NCBI RefSeq assembly: GCF_001625695.1
Contig: NZ_AUXY01000103.1
Coordinates: forward strand, 1-50,835
Direction of reading: 5' to 3'
Source of the DNA: Pseudoalteromonas luteoviolacea H33-S
GTDB taxonomy: Bacteria; Pseudomonadota; Gammaproteobacteria; Enterobacterales; Alteromonadaceae
DNA: 50,835 bases
The first letter of the stretch is position 1; each line of letters starts with the position of its first letter. The notes beneath the pieces are model-generated. The model was not told the DNA's origin, did not search any database, and saw only the letters and a list, made by a program, of their open reading frames with translations. Below are positions 17,310 to 26,758 of the stretch, piece by piece. The position numbers and the translations under genes are program-made.

Positions 17310-18164
17310 CTATTTTAAGATGAGCTCAATTTGCTGTTTGGATTGGGTGAGGTAGTCACCAGCAAAGACATTTGCATGGCAAAGCAAGCTATATAATTGA
17401 TAAATCGGCTTTCTCTGTTGGTAGCCTTTGTCTATCGGGTATGCTTCTTCATATCCTCTATAAAACGCGTCGGGCAGTTGTGCAAATAGCTCACTATTTG
17501 CAATATCTACCTCTCTATCGCCGTAGTAACAGGCTGGGCAATATACGCTTGGTTTATCGTTGGAAAAAGCAATGTTACCGCGCCAGAAAAATCCATGTAA
17601 CAATGAGGGTTGAACAGGGTGATTTACTAGCGGCTTGATGTACTCGATAAAATAATCTATCTCTACGAGCTCTATGCCTTTTTCATGTAGTAATTGCAAT
17701 TGCCAAGCGATCCGCTCTTCGGCAAAAAACACAGACCACTTTTTATGCCATTGATTAGGCTGGGCTAAGCCTAAAATATAGTTATCTTGCTCAAAGCCAA
17801 ACATTTCCTGTTCGTGCCTGCTGTGCATTTTGGCAAGCGTTTGACCGCATAAATACCAGTCCTCTTTATCTGGTTGAGAAGGCAGCCATTCATAAACGCT
17901 GAAGCAATATTCAAGGCTTGACCCTATGGTGATGGGATCGGCGACCAAAAAATCACTGTCTCTGGTGAGTAATGCATGATTATCGGCTTCACACTCATAG
18001 CGTTCTAACGCACTGATATGGTCCACTTTTACTAAAAAGCGGTGCCTGTCGTTTTCAATTTGGTAGTTTTTCGACTTGTGGTTGCTGGGTAGCTGTGTTT
18101 TGCGAGTAAATTCAAAATTGTCGTGAATCGCTTCACTAATGTACTGGTTTACTAGGTTCCACAT
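17310..18164 (-). CDS. Fructosamine kinase-like protein lacking both catalytic aspartates
   Basis: 284 residues, full length for the fructosamine/ketosamine-3-kinase (YniA-like) family, which phosphorylates sugars on glycated proteins and small amines. The family's catalytic HGDLWxGN is here HGFFWRGN (Phe192 replaces the catalytic Asp). The metal-binding Asp of DPACYYGDRE is Cys209 (YCPACYYGDREVD). The 17-residue spacing between the two positions is kept and the surrounding motif is intact. Each change needs two base substitutions, so a single sequencing error is unlikely. As read, the protein should not be a working kinase; it may be a pseudokinase or a decaying gene. The reading frame is otherwise open. 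Confidence 0.85.
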   Translation of the reverse strand: MWNLVNQYISEAIHDNFEFTRKTQLPSNHKSKNYQIENDRHRFLVKVDHISALERYECEADNHALLTRDSDFLVADPITIGSSLEYCFSVYEWLPSQPDKEDWYLCGQTLAKMHSRHEQEMFGFEQDNYILGLAQPNQWHKKWSVFFAEERIAWQLQLLHEKGIELVEIDYFIEYIKPLVNHPVQPSLLHGFFWRGNIAFSNDKPSVYCPACYYGDREVDIANSELFAQLPDAFYRGYEEAYPIDKGYQQRKPIYQLYSLLCHANVFAGDYLTQSKQQIELILK

Positions 18165-18272
18165 AGTCAGCCCGGTGGGGTGTGAGCACTTTATCTAACT
18201 ATGATCGATTTTTGCTATAACACAAATACTTGAGTGCAAATTTAAATCGAATAGAATAGCCACAGTTTTGAA

Positions 18273-18983
18273 ATGTTTTGGATGTTCACATTGAATAAAA
18301 GTGTTATCACAAACCTGATTGCGGCTGCATTGGTCGCGTTTGGTTATGCTTTAGATCACGATTTAGTTTTTACCATGGGCTTGTTTGCCCTCTCTGGTGC
18401 CGTCACCAATTGGCTTGCGGTTCATATGTTATTTGAAAAAGTACCCGGTCTATATGGTTCTGGTGTTATAACAATAAAATTTAAAGAGTTTAAAATTGCC
18501 ATTAAAGAGCTCATATTAGATGAGTTTTTCAATCAAGATAAGCTCAAAAGCTTCGCCGAAAAAAATCAAATCGACATAGACTTAAACCCAGTCATTGAGC
18601 ATGCAGACTTATCGATTGCTTTTAATAAGTTGGTGCAAGTTATCGAAGGCTCACAGTTTGGTGCAATGCTAGCCATGGTGGGTGGCAAAGAGGCCATCGA
18701 GCCAATGCGCGATACTTTTACTGAAAAAATGAAAGAAGCCTTGCGTGAAATGAGTGAACAGCCAGAGTTCAAAGATAAAATCTCTGGGGTGTTAACCAAT
18801 GGGCAGTCTTTAGACTCGATCCGCACAGCCATTGAACATGCCGTTGATGAAAGGCTAAATGAGTTAACCCCTGTAATGGTGAAAAACATAGTTCAAAACA
18901 TGATCCACACACATCTGGGCTGGTTGGTTGTGTGGGGCGGTGTATTTGGCGGTGCTTTTGGTTTATTAGCAAGCGTTTTATAA
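18273..18983 (+). CDS. DUF445 family membrane protein
   Basis: 236 residues. An N-terminal hydrophobic pair (about 9-25 and 30-50) with TNWLAVHMLFEKVPGLYGSG is the family signature. A helical cytoplasmic middle and a C-terminal helix with Gly-rich VVWGGVFGGAFG follow. Its function is unknown. Starts at 18273 or 18282 are both possible; neither has a strong ribosome binding site. Confidence 0.85.
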   Translation: MFWMFTLNKSVITNLIAAALVAFGYALDHDLVFTMGLFALSGAVTNWLAVHMLFEKVPGLYGSGVITIKFKEFKIAIKELILDEFFNQDKLKSFAEKNQIDIDLNPVIEHADLSIAFNKLVQVIEGSQFGAMLAMVGGKEAIEPMRDTFTEKMKEALREMSEQPEFKDKISGVLTNGQSLDSIRTAIEHAVDERLNELTPVMVKNIVQNMIHTHLGWLVVWGGVFGGAFGLLASVL

Positions 18984-18995
18984 CTCAGTCAATAC

Positions 18996-19025
18996 GGTGT
19001 GCATTACTTGTATTTAATGCACACC
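18996..19025. terminator. Hairpin between convergent DUF445 and DUF3718 genes
   Basis: A perfect 11-bp stem (GGTGTGCATTA with TAATGCACACC) and an 8-base loop sit between two convergent stops. T-runs are weak on both sides. Confidence 0.5.
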
Positions 19026-19038
19026 ATCTGCTCACCCA

Positions 19039-19386
19039 TTATTTAGAGCCCGATAAAACAACGGGCATTGTGGGTTCTACTTTTGCAATGTCTTTAATCG
19101 AAGTTTTGGTTTCTAAGTCAATTTTCATAAACTTGGCATTGCGAATAAGGCTATAAGTTTGCGCGAATTCATCTAAACTCATGTCATTACATTCTAGTTT
19201 ACTGGTGATACGTGTTTTCGCGGATTGTTGTCCGCGCATTGCTGCCAACATTACATGTGGGCGGTCAGATGCGAATGCCATACAAAGTTCGGTTGCATGA
19301 CTGTTGTCTGCGGCAACAAATTCAACAGCATGTGCGTTTGACATAGATACTAGCGCAGTTAGTGCAGCAGTTAAAAATACTTTCAT
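19039..19386 (-). CDS. DUF3718 family exported protein
   Basis: 115 residues with a signal peptide (MKVFLTAALTALV, cleavage after NAHA) and two Cys residues in the mature part, probably a disulfide. Size and sequence fit the DUF3718 family of Alteromonadales periplasmic proteins, whose function is unknown. A GGAGAA box precedes the ATG. Confidence 0.8.
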   Translation of the reverse strand: MKVFLTAALTALVSMSNAHAVEFVAADNSHATELCMAFASDRPHVMLAAMRGQQSAKTRITSKLECNDMSLDEFAQTYSLIRNAKFMKIDLETKTSIKDIAKVEPTMPVVLSGSK

Positions 19387-19859
19387 CGTTGTTCTCCAAG
19401 CAGGTCGTTAAGTGCGATTCCTCTAGAGTATTGGCCTGAACGGCATAAAATGCTGTAAGGGAAGATTGTACGAATGTAAGGAATTATGTATTTGTATTAT
19501 TGCAACTGTAAGTCCATCTAACTTAAATGAAAAAACACCTCATACTTGTTTCATAACCGCCGAAAAAAATTACAAATAAAATTTGGTTAACAGTTCAATA
19601 TCGATATGTTTTAACGCTTTTAGCGACTTTTCCTATTTTTATTAAAACCTATTTCAAAAGTATGTATAAGTGTGTCCAAGTGTGTATGTTATTTGCTCAT
19701 AAAACAGAAAGGGCGTGCCTGTTTGTTATACAATATTGCAATTTCTCACGTAATTTATCGTAATTTATGGCATTTTGAGGTTTTTACATCGAAATTTTTG
19801 TGAAATTTCGCTACAGTCTCTTTGATAACTACAGTCACAAAAACTACAGAGACGAAAAT
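19387..19859. other. Divergent intergenic region with structured leader before the amidohydrolases
   Basis: 473 bp, AT-rich, without a gene. The last 70 bases hold an 8-bp hairpin (CGAAATTT 19790-19797 with AAATTTCG 19803-19810), three CTACAG direct repeats (19811, 19829, 19844) and GTCTCT/AGAGAC pairing. This suggests a structured 5' leader or operator for the amidohydrolase pair. Confidence 0.4.
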
Positions 19860-21245
19860 ATGAATATGTTCAAACCCTCTGTGATCGTGCTTGCTCTAAG
19901 CACCGCTCTTTTAGGATGCCAGCAAGACACTGGTCCTCAAAAAGATAAAGTCACAATCGAGAAAAATCCATATCCAAGCACTTACCAGCCTCATTCAACG
20001 ACAAGTACATTAATTACTAATGCGACAGTGTTAACGGGCACGGGTGAAAGAATCAACGACGCTGATGTTTACATTGTTGATGGTAAAATTAGCCAAGTAG
20101 GCAAAGACTTATCAGTGAATGCTGATACAACAATTGACGCTGCTGGCAAATGGGTAACACCTGGTATTATCGATAATCATTCACACTTGGGTGCTTATCC
20201 AAACCCTGGTGTTGAGTCTCACCAAGATGGTAATGAAATGATCCACCCTAATACTGCACAAGTATGGGTTGAGCATTCAGTATGGCCTCAAGATCCTGGT
20301 TTTAACCGTGCACGTGAAGGCGGCATTACGTCATTACAAATTTTACCAGGCTCTGCAAACTTATTTGGTGGACGAGCAGTAACGCTTAAAAACGTACCAT
20401 CAGAAACTATGCAAGGCATGAAGTTCCCTGAAGCCCCATACGGTCTGAAAATGGCGTGTGGTGAAAACCCTAAACGCGTATACGGCGGTCAAGGTGTTGC
20501 ACCAAAAACACGTATGGGTAACATGGCAGGCTACCGTGAAGCTTGGATTGAAGCGACAGAATATAAGCGTGCTTGGGAACAGTACGATGCAGAATATGCT
20601 GCGGGCTTAAACCCAGATGCACCACATCGTGATATTAAGCTGGATACGCTACGCGGCGTACTTGACGGCGAAATCTTAATTCATAACCACTGTTACAAAG
20701 CTGAAGAAATGGCCATGATGATTGACCTTTCTAAAGAGTTTAGTTATCACGCAGGTACGTTCCACCACGGTATTGAAGCATACAAAATTGCAGACTTACT
20801 AGGTGAGAATGGTAACTGTGCTGCACTTTGGCCAGATTGGTGGGGCTTTAAGATGGAAGCATATGACATGTCACTTGAAAATGTCGCCATTGTTGATGCA
20901 GCCAAAAACTCTTGTGCAGTTATCCACTCTGACTCTGATACAACCATTCAGCGTTTGAATCATGAAGCTGCAAAAGTGATGTATTCAGCAAATGAAGTTG
21001 GTTTTGATATCAAAGAAGAGCATGCAATTAAGTGGATCACTTACAACGCTGCAAAATCACTGGGCATTGAAGATTTGACAGGTTCAATTGCAACTGGCAA
21101 ACAAGCGGATGTTGTTATTTGGGACCAAAGTCCATTTAGCGTGTATTCAAAAGCTGAAAAAGTATTTATTGATGGCGCAAAAGTATATGACCGCCATGAT
21201 AGTAAGTACCAAGCAGTTAGTGATTTTATGTTAGGTCAGCGCTAG
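19860..21245 (+). CDS. Exported amidohydrolase (lipoprotein)
   Basis: 461 residues from ATG 19860; a GTG-led reading 60 bases longer would bury the signal peptide. The lipoprotein signal ends in the lipobox LLGC. It belongs to the amidohydrolase superfamily (imidazolonepropionase/dihydroorotase-like barrel): PGIIDNHSHLG supplies the HxH metal pair, later His residues occur in LIHNHCY and FHHGIEAYK, and HSDSD supplies the catalytic Asp. The C-terminal TGSIATGKQADVVIW is the family's end motif. The substrate is unknown. A second amidohydrolase follows 10 bp later and the two probably act together. Confidence 0.88.
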   Translation: MNMFKPSVIVLALSTALLGCQQDTGPQKDKVTIEKNPYPSTYQPHSTTSTLITNATVLTGTGERINDADVYIVDGKISQVGKDLSVNADTTIDAAGKWVTPGIIDNHSHLGAYPNPGVESHQDGNEMIHPNTAQVWVEHSVWPQDPGFNRAREGGITSLQILPGSANLFGGRAVTLKNVPSETMQGMKFPEAPYGLKMACGENPKRVYGGQGVAPKTRMGNMAGYREAWIEATEYKRAWEQYDAEYAAGLNPDAPHRDIKLDTLRGVLDGEILIHNHCYKAEEMAMMIDLSKEFSYHAGTFHHGIEAYKIADLLGENGNCAALWPDWWGFKMEAYDMSLENVAIVDAAKNSCAVIHSDSDTTIQRLNHEAAKVMYSANEVGFDIKEEHAIKWITYNAAKSLGIEDLTGSIATGKQADVVIWDQSPFSVYSKAEKVFIDGAKVYDRHDSKYQAVSDFMLGQR

Positions 21246-21255
21246 GGGAGCCACA

Positions 21256-22497
21256 ATGAACAAGTTTAAATTATCTATTCTAACTGGTGCATTACTGAGC
21301 TCATCAGCGGTATTTGCGCAAGTAACAGCGATTACAAATGCGACTGTACACACGCAAACACAGCAAGGTGTACTAGAAAACGCAACAGTACTGATTGAAA
21401 ATGGCAAAATTACAGCCCTAAATCCGAAGTCATTTAACGCTGATGTGACTGTTGATGCACAAGGCAAAGTGTTGACACCAGGCCTTATCGGTACGATGAA
21501 CCACTTAGGTTTGGTTGAAGTCGGTGCGGTTTCACGTTCTGTTGATGCGTACGACAAATCAGGTTTAGAGTTTGATCCAAGCACGGCGTTTAATCCGCGC
21601 TCTAGCTTGATCCCTTACGCAAGAAAAGGCGGCGTGACGCAAAACTTGAGCATTCCATCATTACCTTGGGGTGAAAGTGGTGTGTTTATGGGTCTTGGCT
21701 TTGTTGCTGATCTATCAGGTGAGTTTGGTAGTGTTACAGACCGTAAAACTGCGCTTATCGTAGACTTAGGTGCAGCAAGTGGTGATGGCTCTCGTGCAGC
21801 AGCTGTTCAAGCGTTTGCTAAAAAGCTATCTGAGCAAAAGAAAAAGCTAACAGCGAAAAAAGACAAAAAAGCAGATAAAGATCCTTCATCTGAAGAAAAA
21901 CTATTGATTGACGTATTAAATGGCAAGCTGCCAGTCGTCGCGTCAGCATCACGTGCTTCACAACTACTTGAGCTAATTAAACTAAAAGAAGAGTTTGGGC
22001 TAAACCTTGTCATTTACGGTGCAGATGATGCTGTATTGGTAAAAGAAGAGTTGGCGAAAGCAAAAGTACCAGTGATCGTGAGCGCGGTATCTAACCTACC
22101 AACTGGTTTTGATGCACTACATGCACATTTAGGTAATGCGGGTACACTTGAAAAAGCAGGTGTTAAAGTCATTTTAAATGTTGCAGGTGACGGCAGTCAC
22201 AATGTTTATCAGATGCGCTTCAATGCTGGTATTGCAGTAGCAAATGGTATGTCACATGACGGTGCTTTAAAAGCGATGACAGTAAATGTTGCTGATACGT
22301 TTGGTATCGAAGGCGGTAAGATTGCTAAAGGTGAACGTGCTGACGTTGTACTTTGGACAGCTGATCCGTTCGAGTTCAATACGCGTGTTGACACTATTTG
22401 GATTAATGGTGAGCAAGTAACTACAGAGTCTCGTCATGACAAATTGACAGATCGTTACACCAAAGATTCATCGATGCCACGTGGCTATACAAAGTAA
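21256..22497 (+). CDS. Exported amidohydrolase-like protein without metal ligands
   Basis: 413 residues with a signal peptide cut after VFAQ. It keeps the amidohydrolase N-terminal sandwich (NATVLIENGKI) and the end motif GKIAKGERADVVLWT. Where HxH should be it has TPGLIGTMNHLGL, with no HxH, and the HSD motif is absent (VAGDGSHN instead). A Lys-rich insert lies at about residues 190-215. It is probably a non-catalytic partner of the active enzyme directly upstream. GGGGAG precedes the ATG. A strong terminator follows. Confidence 0.82.
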   Translation: MNKFKLSILTGALLSSSAVFAQVTAITNATVHTQTQQGVLENATVLIENGKITALNPKSFNADVTVDAQGKVLTPGLIGTMNHLGLVEVGAVSRSVDAYDKSGLEFDPSTAFNPRSSLIPYARKGGVTQNLSIPSLPWGESGVFMGLGFVADLSGEFGSVTDRKTALIVDLGAASGDGSRAAAVQAFAKKLSEQKKKLTAKKDKKADKDPSSEEKLLIDVLNGKLPVVASASRASQLLELIKLKEEFGLNLVIYGADDAVLVKEELAKAKVPVIVSAVSNLPTGFDALHAHLGNAGTLEKAGVKVILNVAGDGSHNVYQMRFNAGIAVANGMSHDGALKAMTVNVADTFGIEGGKIAKGERADVVLWTADPFEFNTRVDTIWINGEQVTTESRHDKLTDRYTKDSSMPRGYTK

Positions 22498-22514
22498 ATT
22501 TGTAAATAATGAAT

Positions 22515-22540
22515 AGAGGCGCCTATTGGCGCCTTTTTTA
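22515..22540 (+). terminator. Rho-independent terminator of the amidohydrolase operon
   Basis: A 7-bp GC-rich stem AGGCGCC/GGCGCCT with a four-base loop, followed by six T. Confidence 0.9.
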
Positions 22541-22646
22541 TTGGCGCGTCATTGAGCGATTGCTTTCACTTTTACATGCTGTCAGATGAAATGCGAATCT
22601 ACATTTGGTTTTATAGCATTTGGACAAGTAGTGGGGCTGAAATAGA

Positions 22647-22671
22647 AAAAGAAGTGCGAGGCACTTCTTTT
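22647..22671. terminator. Bidirectional terminator
   Basis: A perfect 11-bp stem (AAAAGAAGTGC/GCACTTCTTTT) with a three-base loop. It has A-run and T-run on either side and lies just beyond the stop of the minus-strand secreted protein, which it probably serves. Confidence 0.75.
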
Positions 22672-22690
22672 GAGGTTTTAGAAGTATGGA

Positions 22691-23497
22691 TTACTTATAT
22701 ACAGTGTAATCTACTTCAAGGTTGATATCGTTTTCACCTGAAACAACCCACACTTGTGTGCGTTGAATTTGACCTACAGGGCTGTGGCACGTAACAACTT
22801 GTCTGAACGCTGGGCCAGAGTAATCGTATACTGCGTTTTCAAGGCCATAATGGTTAGTGTGGAATAGCGGCGTGCTATCGTAACCATTGAATACACGTGA
22901 AGTGAAGCCGTCATTCATGGTTGCTGTACAGTAAGTATCTTCATTTTTGTTATCAATGTGCAGTGATGATGTATAGCTTACTTGCTCGTACCAACCGCGA
23001 CCGCCACAGTGTGAGCTTGCACCTGTACAGTCAGGCATTTTATATTCGCCAACACCAACTAAGTTAGTATCCCATGTAATCACAGGTAATGCTGAGAATT
23101 TGTGATATACCTTGAACTGCTCACCTTCGATGTTTTGACAGTTTAATGCAAGTACACGATTACGTTTTACTTGCTCATCAGAGAAGCCACCATTGAAGTG
23201 AACTGTATCAACACGCGCAGCACCTGGACCTGCAGTACCGAACTGCACAGAGCCGTATGTTTGACCTGTTACTTCGTCAAAAATTGTACCTGTCGTACAT
23301 TCTGAACCAGACTCTCTGAAATAAATCCACGCTTCATAGCTACGTGCACTTAAAGAGTCAGTGACGATACGGTCAACAGCGCCATTTGCGTATACTGTTG
23401 TTCTGTTATAACCATCTAAGTCTTGCACAACTGTTTGAGCAAATGCAGAAGTAGCTAGTAAGCCAGATGTAAGCGCTGCGAGTAATTTAAGTTTCAT
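22691..23497 (-). CDS. Secreted protein of unknown function
   Basis: 268 residues from the second ATG (23497), which has GGAG about 8 bases upstream; the ATG 12 bases earlier has none. The signal peptide is cleaved after AFAQ. The mature protein is rich in Tyr, Ser, Thr and Val, with about eight Cys residues (for example CTGASSHCGG), suggesting a disulfide-bonded beta-rich extracellular domain. No enzyme motif is seen. It is monocistronic with its own terminator. Confidence 0.7.
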   Translation of the reverse strand: MKLKLLAALTSGLLATSAFAQTVVQDLDGYNRTTVYANGAVDRIVTDSLSARSYEAWIYFRESGSECTTGTIFDEVTGQTYGSVQFGTAGPGAARVDTVHFNGGFSDEQVKRNRVLALNCQNIEGEQFKVYHKFSALPVITWDTNLVGVGEYKMPDCTGASSHCGGRGWYEQVSYTSSLHIDNKNEDTYCTATMNDGFTSRVFNGYDSTPLFHTNHYGLENAVYDYSGPAFRQVVTCHSPVGQIQRTQVWVVSGENDINLEVDYTVYK

Positions 23498-24482
23498 TGG
23501 TAACTCCATTATATTTTACAGGATGTATTTTTCCTGATTGGTTGCCTGACGCAGATGTATTCCCTAATTGGATTTGTTCATCTTGAATATAAATTTATTC
23601 ATGCGTCGAATTCTTTGTTATCAGCAAAAGTTGATATCTACAGCATTTAAAATGCTGTCATTTGCCAACGTCAGATTGAGAAAGAAGCTAGCTATTAGCT
23701 GGGCTCTAAAATCTTGGCTTCTTAACTTCAACCGTTGCTGATTGCTAAATAAGCTAGCGACTAAATTTTGGTGTGTAAACCCCTTGGGAACAGGTGTCAT
23801 CTGATGATTATTTTCATATGTGAAATTTGAAACTCACGAAATTTTTATCTATAAATTATTTATTATAATGTATTTTATATTCCAATAATGTGGTTTTTGA
23901 CTATTATGAAAGTGTTTTTGTTGGGTGTAACCAATTAAAAGATATAGGTATAAATGTATTCCCGCTTCTTAGGCATCTAGAGTTGAAGTGCGCTGAATTT
24001 TATTCAAACTAATGTGGCGTGTTTAATAATTGTGCTATTGCAAAAAAGCGGTTTATGAATATGGAATTTTTTGCTTGTTAAAATGTGCTGATTGATGCGA
24101 AAAATTAACTTATAAAAATTTAAAAAATAAATTTAAATTTGATCTACGTCTACTTTTAACGTCAACAGACTTTAAAAAACAGGGTTGTTATCGTAATTTT
24201 AGCCGGATCAGCTGACGAATATATAGCGAGGCTTAAAGCTTTTCAGAGCAACGGGTTTAGATCTGCTAGAAATAAATTTAAGGGTGATTCTATTATGTGC
24301 ACCTAGTGTATTTTGCTAATGTTAATGACACGCATTTAAATTATTAGTAAAGTGAACTATGTGAGTCACAATAGGAAATGAGCTGTTTCAGGTGCTTAAT
24401 TTGAAAACCTGTCACTAGACGCTACATTAAACACAGGTTAGTGGGTGACTTTTAGAAGTAAAGAATGTTGAGGTTTTAAAGT
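23498..24482. other. 985-bp AT-rich spacer without a gene
   Basis: All frames are short. The segment 23800-24180 is very AT-rich. I see no RNA gene, repeat or precursor peptide here; it presumably holds the promoters of the two divergent flanking genes. Confidence 0.5.
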
Positions 24483-25166
24483 GTGTTGGTAGATGTTTTA
24501 CAAATTGGTTATTTATCAAGTGTTGTTATTGTTTTTTTGATTACGGTTTCTTTGATATCGATACAGCAAGGTTTACCTAAGTTTCAACGGCTTGAGCTTG
24601 CATTGTGTTGGCTTATGGTTTTATCACCTGCAGTGGAGTTTATGAGTTTGCAGGAGTTTGAGATCCCCTGGTTTGCAATCGCATTTATCCACGCATCCCC
24701 ATTACTACTAGGGCCTTTAATTGAGCGCTACAAGCAAGCTTTAACGAATACATATACAGGTTTTTGGCGAACACTTCCTCACTTTTTACCCTTTGTTTTG
24801 TTTTTCTCATATCGATTAGTCGATGACGTTGGAGTAACACCTGCAGTAGGAGCCCTGTATCTAACTCAGATCCTTTTTTATCAAGCCAATGTAGTCAGAG
24901 CTTGCTTGTCGGATAAATCGTTTTTGCTTTCTCTGAAAGATGCAAAGTATGGGCTTATTCCTCATAGGTTATTGATTGCATTTTATTTTGTCTTCTCATT
25001 GGCTGGTATAGTGCAAATGGTTGGGTATTTGTTTAACTTTGAGCAAGTCTGGTTACTACTGCACATGACAAATACGTTCGTGTTTATCTATGTCGTGCTT
25101 TTGTGTAGAGGATATATCAATTTATTGCTTAAAAAGTTAGAAAACCTCAATAAGTCCTCTTGCTAG
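24483..25166 (+). CDS. Six- to seven-helix membrane protein, like the sensor half of membrane AraC regulators
   Basis: 227 residues, almost all hydrophobic helices. The start is GTG 24483 with TGAGG 8 bases upstream. The pattern (helical bundle, then LIPHRLLIAFYFVF and a final helix) resembles the N-terminal membrane domain found in some AraC-family transcription factors. The protein stops after the last helix with a short Lys-rich tail and no helix-turn-helix domain. It could be a stand-alone sensor, a truncated regulator or an unrelated membrane protein. Confidence 0.55.
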   Translation: MLVDVLQIGYLSSVVIVFLITVSLISIQQGLPKFQRLELALCWLMVLSPAVEFMSLQEFEIPWFAIAFIHASPLLLGPLIERYKQALTNTYTGFWRTLPHFLPFVLFFSYRLVDDVGVTPAVGALYLTQILFYQANVVRACLSDKSFLLSLKDAKYGLIPHRLLIAFYFVFSLAGIVQMVGYLFNFEQVWLLLHMTNTFVFIYVVLLCRGYINLLLKKLENLNKSSC

Positions 25167-25198
25167 AACAATTAAAGTACTAAAGCTATTCGCCTAAG

Positions 25199-25246
25199 AA
25201 GTCGCCGGCGCTGATATTTAAGCGGAGTAGGCGACTTGTTTTGTAG
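25199..25246 (+). terminator. Terminator after the membrane protein
   Basis: AAGTCGCC pairs with GGCGACTT around an inner GCGCT/AGCG-type hairpin, followed by GTTTTGT. Confidence 0.65.
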
Positions 25247-25310
25247 GTTTGATGAGGCAATTTAAAGTACGTCTTTACATCACATCATTTAAATATACTC
25301 ACTTAAAATA

Positions 25311-26186
25311 CTATGAGCTAAATGCCGCACGATTTTGTTCGATAAATAGCTTAAGTGTTGTCAGCGGTCTACCAAGTAGTGCCTCACCATCAGGGCTGAC
25401 AACAGCTGCATGGTTATCAGCGAATAAGTTAAATAGTTCAACTAACCCCTCTGCTTGCCATTGTGGCCAACCAGTATCAAGCAACGAAGTCAAAGTGGTT
25501 TGATTATCTGGTGAGATATGAGCGACTTCTGTGTTTAACACTTCACTGAAAGCATTGGCTATATCAACACCACTTAATAGCTCAGGGCCTGTGATATTGT
25601 AGGCTTTATTTTTGTGTACGTTTGATGTTAATACATTGGCTGCTATTTCGCCGATGTCAGACACCAGTAGAGGTGCGAATTTACCCTCTCCAGTGCCAAG
25701 GTAAAGGGCCCCTTGTTTGATGCCATCGGCCCAACCAAATAAATTATCTTGAAAGAAAATAGTACGTAGATGTGTCCAGTTCAGCCCTGACTCCTCTAAG
25801 TACTTTTCTCCAAAGCGGAATTGGCGGCCAAACAAAATGGCTTCATATTCTGCGCCAAATACTGAGTAAAACACAAAGTCCTTAACTGATTGCGACGCTA
25901 CAGCTGCGTCAATAACCAATTTAGCATGTTGCTCACGTTCAAATACGTTTCCTGTGATGTAAAAGACTTTATCTACGCCTTGCATTGATGCGGCCAGCGT
26001 TTTTGGCTGTTCAATATCCATGATGCGAGTTTCAAGGTCAGGAAACTGAGTTCTTAGCGCTTGGGCTTTTTCATTACTTCGTACGCCAGCAATAATGGTG
26101 TCTTGTAGGTCCGTTTTTGCGAAAAGGGCTTTGATAGTTGCAATACCGTTTAGACCAGCAGCACCGATGATAAGAATATTAGACAT
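25311..26186 (-). CDS. NmrA-like NAD(P)-binding oxidoreductase
   Basis: 291 residues, an atypical short-chain dehydrogenase of the NmrA/azoreductase-like group. The Rossmann motif is IIGAAGLNGIATIKAL near residue 6, with Arg/Asn-Glu-Lys after beta-2 (GVRSNEKA), which favours NADP(H). The middle has FVFYSVFGAEYE and the sugar-epimerase-like LRTIFFQDN. A GGAGAAA box precedes the ATG. The substrate is unknown. No divergent regulator is left in the region upstream. Confidence 0.8.
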   Translation of the reverse strand: MSNILIIGAAGLNGIATIKALFAKTDLQDTIIAGVRSNEKAQALRTQFPDLETRIMDIEQPKTLAASMQGVDKVFYITGNVFEREQHAKLVIDAAVASQSVKDFVFYSVFGAEYEAILFGRQFRFGEKYLEESGLNWTHLRTIFFQDNLFGWADGIKQGALYLGTGEGKFAPLLVSDIGEIAANVLTSNVHKNKAYNITGPELLSGVDIANAFSEVLNTEVAHISPDNQTTLTSLLDTGWPQWQAEGLVELFNLFADNHAAVVSPDGEALLGRPLTTLKLFIEQNRAAFSS

Positions 26187-26758
26187 AAGTATTTCTCCAA
26201 TTTATTTAGTTTTTGCTTTGATGGAGTTATCTTATGTTTAATTTTTTAGATTGAACATTTCTCAAATTAGCGCTATTTATTCGTTTACATGGAATGTTTT
26301 GGTTTGTCTAATCGTTTTTTGAAACGCATCACCTGCTTATCGTTTTGTTGGAAGTGGAGAAATGGCTTTGAAAGATGTCACAAAAGCATCGTTTATACAA
26401 AGTGCTTGAGAGGAGGTGCCGTTATTGGAAGGGCACTTCTTCAAGAGATTAAAAATCGGTTTATTATCCTGGCTTTCAATAAAAGCTAAATACTGTTGCT
26501 ATATAAGTGTCGAGAGATCAATTTGATTGAATGAGGTTTACTTGTTCTCCGGTCATATAAAACAAGCCGCAAAACAGGCTATATTTTAAACATGATGTTT
26601 ACTCAGTTCTTGCTGCGCTTAATCTGATTTTACGAATGACGTGTTCGAAAAATTCAAGAAGTTGGATTAGCTATACTGAGGTAACCTTATTAATACCAAA
26701 TATTGAAAAGTCGTTTATATCAATAATACGGCTATTTTAACTGCTAAAAGGTAGAAAT
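26187..26758. other. 572-bp spacer, no convincing gene
   Basis: A 66-codon open frame (26289-26489) is Cys/Arg-rich with no ribosome binding site or recognisable family, so I do not call it. The place is where a divergent regulator of the NmrA-like gene would be expected; it may be a decayed remnant. Confidence 0.4.

Noticed and set aside
26289..26489. 66-codon open frame upstream of gdhA
   Set aside because: No ribosome binding site, odd Cys/Arg-rich composition, no recognisable family; at most a decayed regulator.
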